Below are positions 62,431-64,000 of a DNA stretch of 64,000 nt, one piece after another. The notes beneath the pieces are model-generated. The model saw only the letters and a program-made list of their open reading frames with translations. It searched no databases and was not told where the DNA came from. The first letter of the stretch is position 1, and each line of letters begins with the position of its first letter. The translations under genes and the position numbers were made by a program. The stretch is from NCBI RefSeq assembly GCF_905220365.1, contig NC_061154.1, forward strand, positions 14,012,001 to 14,076,000, given 5' to 3'. The DNA comes from Vanessa cardui. Lineage: Eukaryota; Arthropoda; Insecta; Lepidoptera; Nymphalidae.

Positions 62431-64000
62431 ACTGTTCTCTTGCGAAAAAGTGGAGAAGCGACACTTTATGTGGAATGCCGACAAATGCGTAAGGGAGCTT
62501 AGGAGCCCTTACAATAGTAGCAGCAAAATTTTATAATTTTAATACTTTTGACTATTTATTGATACAATCATACTGTGGTAATAAGATTTTTTAAATTATA
62601 AAAACCGATCATATGGATTTTTAATTTTATTTACCCACCTCACCTAAGATTTACCGAGACGCTGAAAATACAGTATACAGGACAGTATCAGGCCTACGGG
62701 GTTTGTTAGGCTAGAATTGATAGTTTGCGGAACATAATTCAAAGCTCAAATTTTCGCTTAGTCGGGATGTAACGAGGCGTCACTGCATGACAAGCGCAGT
62801 GCTTCTATCTAGCGTGTATAATGTGTTATTTTAGATTGAACTTCGAATCCAGTACGGTAATATTTTGATAAGGTTGTTTTAGTTCAACAAGCATTATGAC
62901 ATTGACAAAATTAAAAAGAATGTTTTTGTTGTATATGTACGTTTTATTATTAATTAATAAAAATAAAAATCATTGTTTAATTTGTGATAAAAAGCTTACA
63001 TTCGAAACAATAATAATTATAAATGCGATGCAATGACGATTCCGCGTAGAGCATCTCGTAGAAGATCTACGAGATATCGTAGACGTTATATTGTAAAAAT
63101 TATCCTTTGTCAGTCTTGTAAAATATAATATTATACACTAGTTCATAGCTAATATTGATATATCCAATTTCGACTTTGCATGTAATTTACTTTATAAATA
63201 ATGTCAAAGTGGATTCACTATAGGAAGCCGTGCCTTTCTTCTTGTCTGTTTCGCTTCTGCTTTAATAATATTAAGGTATTTTCTTAGTAAGACTCTGTCG
63301 ATATTTTACAAGTAACGGTTTCTTAAGGAGAAGACACAAAATTGTATATAAAAATTGTAAAATTTCCGTTAATTCTAAAAACAAAAATTTAATATGGCCT
63401 TTGAAATAATTGCCTTAGCAAGAAATAATAAGTAAGTTAAAAATAAAACAACTAGTTTTCAGTCTCGTCTATATTAAAGGGAAATAAAAATGTCATGATT
63501 TTTGGACAAGGAACTTTCTCAGGCGTACGCAAATCATTATATAGACTTTTATTATCACTGAACGAATGATTAAGGAATGTATAGAGGACAAATGAACAAA
63601 CATTTATTATTATTTATATAAAAATAAATACAAAAAGTATGTCCATCAATACTTACTTTTGTAACAGCAGTGGTAATTATATTAACGTATAAAGAAAACT
63701 AAGTATATTTAGTTTGTAAGAAAAAATATTCCTAACTTATTTTGGAAGACTACAAGTTTTGCTTTATAGAGACACATATACGTAATATGTAAGTATTACG
63801 TATATGTGTCTCTCATAGTTCTACATGGTACCTACAGCGTGTCAACAGTATTACAAACGCTCATCAATTGTATACAAGCGTTATATGATAATAACTAATA
63901 GGTGTTGTATACGACAACGATATATCGAAGTAATTCGAGTTTGCACAATTATGTCGGAAGGCCTTGTTGTCTCCATACGCTGGCGATATCTGTACCGGCA
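62431..64000. other. Spacer
   Basis: AT-rich. Small hairpin ATCTCGTAGA-AGA-TCTACGAGAT at 63053-63075. No gene seen to the window end. Confidence 0.45.
63768..63813. repeat. Perfect 19-bp hairpin
   Basis: Arm AGAGACACATATACGTAAT (63768-63786), 8-nt loop ATGTAAGT, then the exact reverse complement (63795-63813). Confidence 0.9.

Noticed and set aside
1..64000. CRISPR arrays, prophage, rRNA operons
   Set aside because: No regularly spaced identical repeats, no bacterial-type coding density, no rRNA-like sequence; the DNA is animal nuclear.

Overview
The window is AT-rich animal nuclear DNA, most likely from a moth or butterfly (Lepidoptera). Evidence: spliced genes with GT-AG introns, long gene-poor spacers, tRNA-headed SINEs of the type ending in a GAGCTGAGATGGCCCAGTGG-like head, RTE, CR1-like and R1-like LINE tails, and a mariner copy. 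There is no bacterial-style gene organisation, CRISPR array or rRNA.

Three or four real genes are present. (1) About 5.8-12.9 kb, minus strand: a large, mostly disordered, tail-anchored protein that I do not recognise. It has three coding exons (1,772 aa) or uses an alternative short first exon (1,407 aa), carries an AHNAK/periaxin-like PERPK repeat block and Pro-rich SH3-ligand-like segments, and ends in one C-terminal membrane helix. (2) About 24.6-29.4 kb, minus strand: an unrecognised basic/Ser-rich 269-aa protein with two coding exons. (3) About 18.9-24.6 kb, minus strand: SCAI (suppressor of cancer cell invasion), reconstructed in nine coding exons (573 aa). The stop codon of gene 2 lies only 16 nt before the SCAI start codon with no splice acceptor in the gap, which suggests a dicistronic transcript; this is the most interesting feature of the window. 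(4) About 46.1-47.1 kb, plus strand: SDHC, the cytochrome b subunit of succinate dehydrogenase, with two exons found and the N-terminal exon not found.

The rest is spacer and intron DNA holding mobile-element debris: a 5'-truncated mariner with an intact DD34D triad (44.6-45.6 kb), RTE (37.5-38.0 kb), CR1-like tails (38.5 and 41.3 kb), R1-like LINE tails (17.1, 21.2 and 52.2 kb), at least two SINE families (35.1/40.7 kb and 35.4/55.7 kb), a widespread lepidopteran dispersed repeat (31.6, 44.3, 51.6 and 51.9 kb), a possible gag relic (30.4-30.8 kb), a degenerate hexamer microsatellite (26.6-27.1 kb), a 230-bp tandem duplication (62.0-62.4 kb) and several perfect hairpins. From 56 to 62 kb I see no gene.

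Exon boundaries were set by hand from GT/AG sites, reading-frame continuity and, for SCAI and SDHC, recalled family sequence. No search or alignment was run.
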